A stretch of 7,341 nt of DNA from Solirubrobacterales bacterium. GTDB taxonomy: Bacteria > Actinomycetota > Thermoleophilia > Solirubrobacterales > Solirubrobacteraceae. Shown in pieces: positions 5,937-7,341 of this stretch (its first letter is position 1; every line of letters starts with the position of its first letter). A program made the translations under genes and the position numbers. The DNA is taken from assembly GCA_003151895.1 (NCBI GenBank), contig PLYX01000096.1:1-7341 (forward strand), given 5' to 3'. Below the pieces are notes generated by a model. That model made no database searches, was not told the origin of the DNA, and saw only the letters and a program-made list of their open reading frames with translations.

Positions 5937-6155
5937 CTACGTGCCGAAGCCGACGCCGCGATCGTTGACCTCGCTGCGAACGTAGACGACCTGGGCCAGG
6001 TCGAGCCGCACGGGCCCTTCCTCGGTTTCGAGCTCGTGCCAGCCGCCGTCCCCGAGCGCCCTGTAGAGCGTTTCGAGCTGCTCCTCGGTGACGCGCAGGG
6101 CAAGCACCTGGCCGCCCTGGAAGCCGACGCTCACGCGTCTGTGGTGCAAGGGCAT
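5937..6155 (-). CDS. Small conserved-looking protein of unknown function (72 residues)
   Basis: I cannot name a family with confidence. The 72-residue soluble product has an N-terminal beta-like stretch with a Gly-Gly-Gln motif (about 8-22), and a predicted helix TEEQLETLYRALGDG (23-37). WHELETEEGPVRLDLAQVVYVRSE follows in two pieces (39-50 and 51-62), and the end is a short VGF segment. There is no signal peptide, membrane helix or cysteine. The alternating pattern suggests a compact beta-alpha-beta-beta fold, and the LDLAQVVYVR strand is loosely reminiscent of small actinobacterial DUF3107-type proteins; that link is only an impression. Coding evidence is strong: an ideal ribosome-binding site, a good codon pattern, and a tight fit between methylmalonyl-CoA epimerase (34 bp upstream) and PAP2 (7 bp downstream). 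Its position suggests cotranslation with PAP2. Confidence 0.75.
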   Translation of the reverse strand: MPLHHRRVSVGFQGGQVLALRVTEEQLETLYRALGDGGWHELETEEGPVRLDLAQVVYVRSEVNDRGVGFGT

Positions 6156-6161
6156 TAGCGG

Positions 6162-6168
6162 TCCTCCC
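6162..6168 (-). promoter_or_regulatory. Strong Shine-Dalgarno fixing the start of the 72-residue gene
   Basis: GGGAGGA on the minus strand lies 6 nt before the ATG at 6155. It is the best ribosome-binding site in this operon and decides the start over the internal GTG seven codons later. The other genes of the operon have weak sites, so this may be a main ribosome entry point for the three downstream genes. Confidence 0.7.
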
Positions 6169-6189
6169 GTTCGGTGGTCGCGGCAAGCA

Positions 6190-6609
6190 TCAGTGACCAG
6201 CCAGCCCGGCAGCCGGCTCGACGATCTCGGTGAGCACGCCGTCGGTGCCCTTCGGGTGCATGAACGCCACGCGCGAGCCTCGTATCCCGACGCGCGCCTG
6301 CTCGTCGATCAGCGGCAGGCCCGCCGCCTTCAAGGAGGCGAGCGTGGCGTCGATGTCCGACACCTGGTAGGCGACGTGGTGCAGTCCCGGGCCCTTCTTG
6401 GCGAGGAACTTGCCGACGGGCGTGTCGGCGGCGAGCGGCGCGAGCAGCTCGACGTGGTTCTCGCCGACGTCGAGCAGTACGGCCTCGACGCCCTGCTCCT
6501 CGACGATCTCGCGGTGGGCAACCTCCATCTGGAAGGCGTCCCGGTAGAGCGCGAGCGCGGACTCGACGTCCTCGACGGCCACGCCGATGTGGTCGATGCG
6601 GTTGAACAC
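6190..6609 (-). CDS. mce: Methylmalonyl-CoA epimerase (VOC superfamily)
   Basis: Interconverts (S)- and (R)-methylmalonyl-CoA, linking propionyl-CoA carboxylation to the B12-dependent mutase and so to succinyl-CoA. The 139-residue product has two VOC modules. RIDHIGVAVEDVESALALYR (4-23) gives metal ligand His7. Then come EEQGVEAVLL (37-46) and HVELL (52-56, Glu54), followed by GPGLHHVAYQV (73-83, His77/His78), SRVAFMHPK (112-120) and GVLTEIVE (124-131, Glu128). These match the His/Gln-or-Glu/His/Glu divalent metal set of the family. The start is GTG 6609, 10 bp after the ftsH stop, since the conserved fold begins at RIDHIG. A longer in-frame start at 6681 would overlap ftsH and add unrelated residues. 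No strong Shine-Dalgarno is seen, so coupling to ftsH translation is likely. Neither mutase nor propionyl-CoA carboxylase is in the window. Confidence 0.9.
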   Translation of the reverse strand: MFNRIDHIGVAVEDVESALALYRDAFQMEVAHREIVEEQGVEAVLLDVGENHVELLAPLAADTPVGKFLAKKGPGLHHVAYQVSDIDATLASLKAAGLPLIDEQARVGIRGSRVAFMHPKGTDGVLTEIVEPAAGLAGH

Positions 6610-6619
6610 TCCCGGGAGT

Positions 6620-7341
6620 CTACGAATCCTCGGGCACGGCGGCTGCCACGACGCGCAGTCCGACGCCCGGGCGGCGTTCAAGGCGCGGCACGCCCGTCAT
6701 GATCCGTTCGATCGCGTCGCGGTCGAGCACCTCGTTCTCGAGCAGCTCGCTCGCGAGCGCGTCGAGATACGCGCGATGGCTCACGATCATCCGGCGCGCC
6801 GCCCTGCGCGCCTCCTCGATCAAATCTCTGCGCTCCTCGTCGCGCAGGCGCAGCGTGGTCTCCGACAGCCGCACGTCGCCGTCGGGGGTGCGTCCCACGC
6901 CGGCGCTGCCCATCGCGTAGTCGTGGACCATCGAGTGCGCGATGTCCGCCACGCGCTTGAGGTCGTCGGAGGCGCCGGTGGTGATCGCGCCGAACACGAT
7001 CTGCTCCGCCACGCGCCCGCCGAGCAGCACCGTCATGTAGTCGAGCAGCTCCTCGCGCGTCTTCAGGTAGCGGTCCTCGGCGGGCAGGTTGAGCGTGTAG
7101 CCGAGCGCCCGCCCGCGCGGCACGATCGAGATGCGGTGCACGCGATCGACCGACGGCAGCAGCTCGCCGCAGAGCGCGTGGCCGGCCTCGTGGTGGGCCA
7201 CCACTCGCTTCTCGTGGTCGTTGAGAACCCGGTGGGACTGCACCCCGGCGATCACCCGCTCGAGCGCATGGTCGAAGTCGGCGTCGGTGATGCTCTTCCC
7301 GCCGCGCCGCGCGGCGAAGATCGCCGCCTCGTTGCAGATGT
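6620..7341 (-). CDS. ftsH: ATP-dependent zinc metalloprotease FtsH, C-terminal part
   Basis: The membrane-anchored AAA+ protease that degrades misassembled membrane proteins and short-lived regulators. Only about 239 C-terminal codons are present; the frame continues past the right edge, so the transmembrane and AAA+ ATPase domains lie outside. The visible part starts in the AAA+ small lid (CNEAAIFAARRG), then ITDADFDHALERV leads into the M41 peptidase. The zinc site is HEAGH (about 7178-7192). The third ligand is the second Asp of TGASDDL (the Asp of E. coli GASNDI). RISIVPRG, LGYTLNLP and GGRVAEQIVFG are typical. After the protease core the protein is shorter than E. coli FtsH: GDVRLSETTLRLRDEERRDL replaces the longer LGR...ETAR loop. 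The tail ends RVVAAAVPEDS. It is the first visible gene of a five-gene minus-strand operon. Confidence 0.92.
   Translation of the reverse strand, partial: ICNEAAIFAARRGGKSITDADFDHALERVIAGVQSHRVLNDHEKRVVAHHEAGHALCGELLPSVDRVHRISIVPRGRALGYTLNLPAEDRYLKTREELLDYMTVLLGGRVAEQIVFGAITTGASDDLKRVADIAHSMVHDYAMGSAGVGRTPDGDVRLSETTLRLRDEERRDLIEEARRAARRMIVSHRAYLDALASELLENEVLDRDAIERIMTGVPRLERRPGVGLRVVAAAVPEDS

Noticed and set aside
5930..6103. N-terminal extension of the PAP2 protein
   Set aside because: The added residues are Ser/Arg/Pro-rich shadow of the 72-residue gene; the ATG at 5929 fits the family length and gene spacing.
6610..6681. Longer start for methylmalonyl-CoA epimerase overlapping ftsH
   Set aside because: The extra 24 residues are unrelated to the VOC fold, and GTG 6609 sits just after the ftsH stop and right before the conserved RIDHIG.

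Overview
This window reads as chromosomal DNA from a very GC-rich bacterium, most likely an Actinomycetota member of the Thermoleophilia/Solirubrobacterales type. That placement is an inference. It rests on strong G/C preference at third codon positions, an actinobacterial-style SpoIID/LytB protein, a stand-alone 5'-3' exonuclease and a shortened FtsH C-terminus. No tRNA, rRNA, CRISPR array, transposase or phage gene was seen. The window is mostly housekeeping, and I do not see a convincing new multi-gene system.

Left block, minus strand: the 5' part of an unidentified gene runs off the left edge (1-252). Upstream of it on the same strand is a complete aldehyde dehydrogenase of the succinate-semialdehyde dehydrogenase type (353-1891). 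A divergent spacer of about 116 bp separates the dehydrogenase from the next block.

Middle block, plus strand: a secreted SpoIID/LytB-domain protein with a low-complexity Ala/Gln/Pro/Gly tail (2008-3183) is followed by a FEN-type 5'-3' exonuclease (3238-4149). In the exonuclease, a position that is normally a metal-binding aspartate is glycine. The two genes are 54 bp apart and could share a transcript.

A 140-bp convergent spacer (4150-4289) holds an unusually AT-rich nested palindrome plus two GC-rich hairpins, one just beyond each gene end.

Right block, minus strand: five tightly packed genes read leftward as FtsH (C-terminal part, from the right edge), methylmalonyl-CoA epimerase, a 72-residue protein of unknown function, a PAP2-family lipid phosphatase, and the ATPase YchF. 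Gaps are 10, 34, 7 and -4 bp, so this is very probably one operon. It combines membrane proteolysis, propionyl-CoA metabolism, lipid-carrier phosphate chemistry and a ribosome-associated ATPase. The PAP2 stop and the YchF start overlap as ATGA, which suggests translational coupling.
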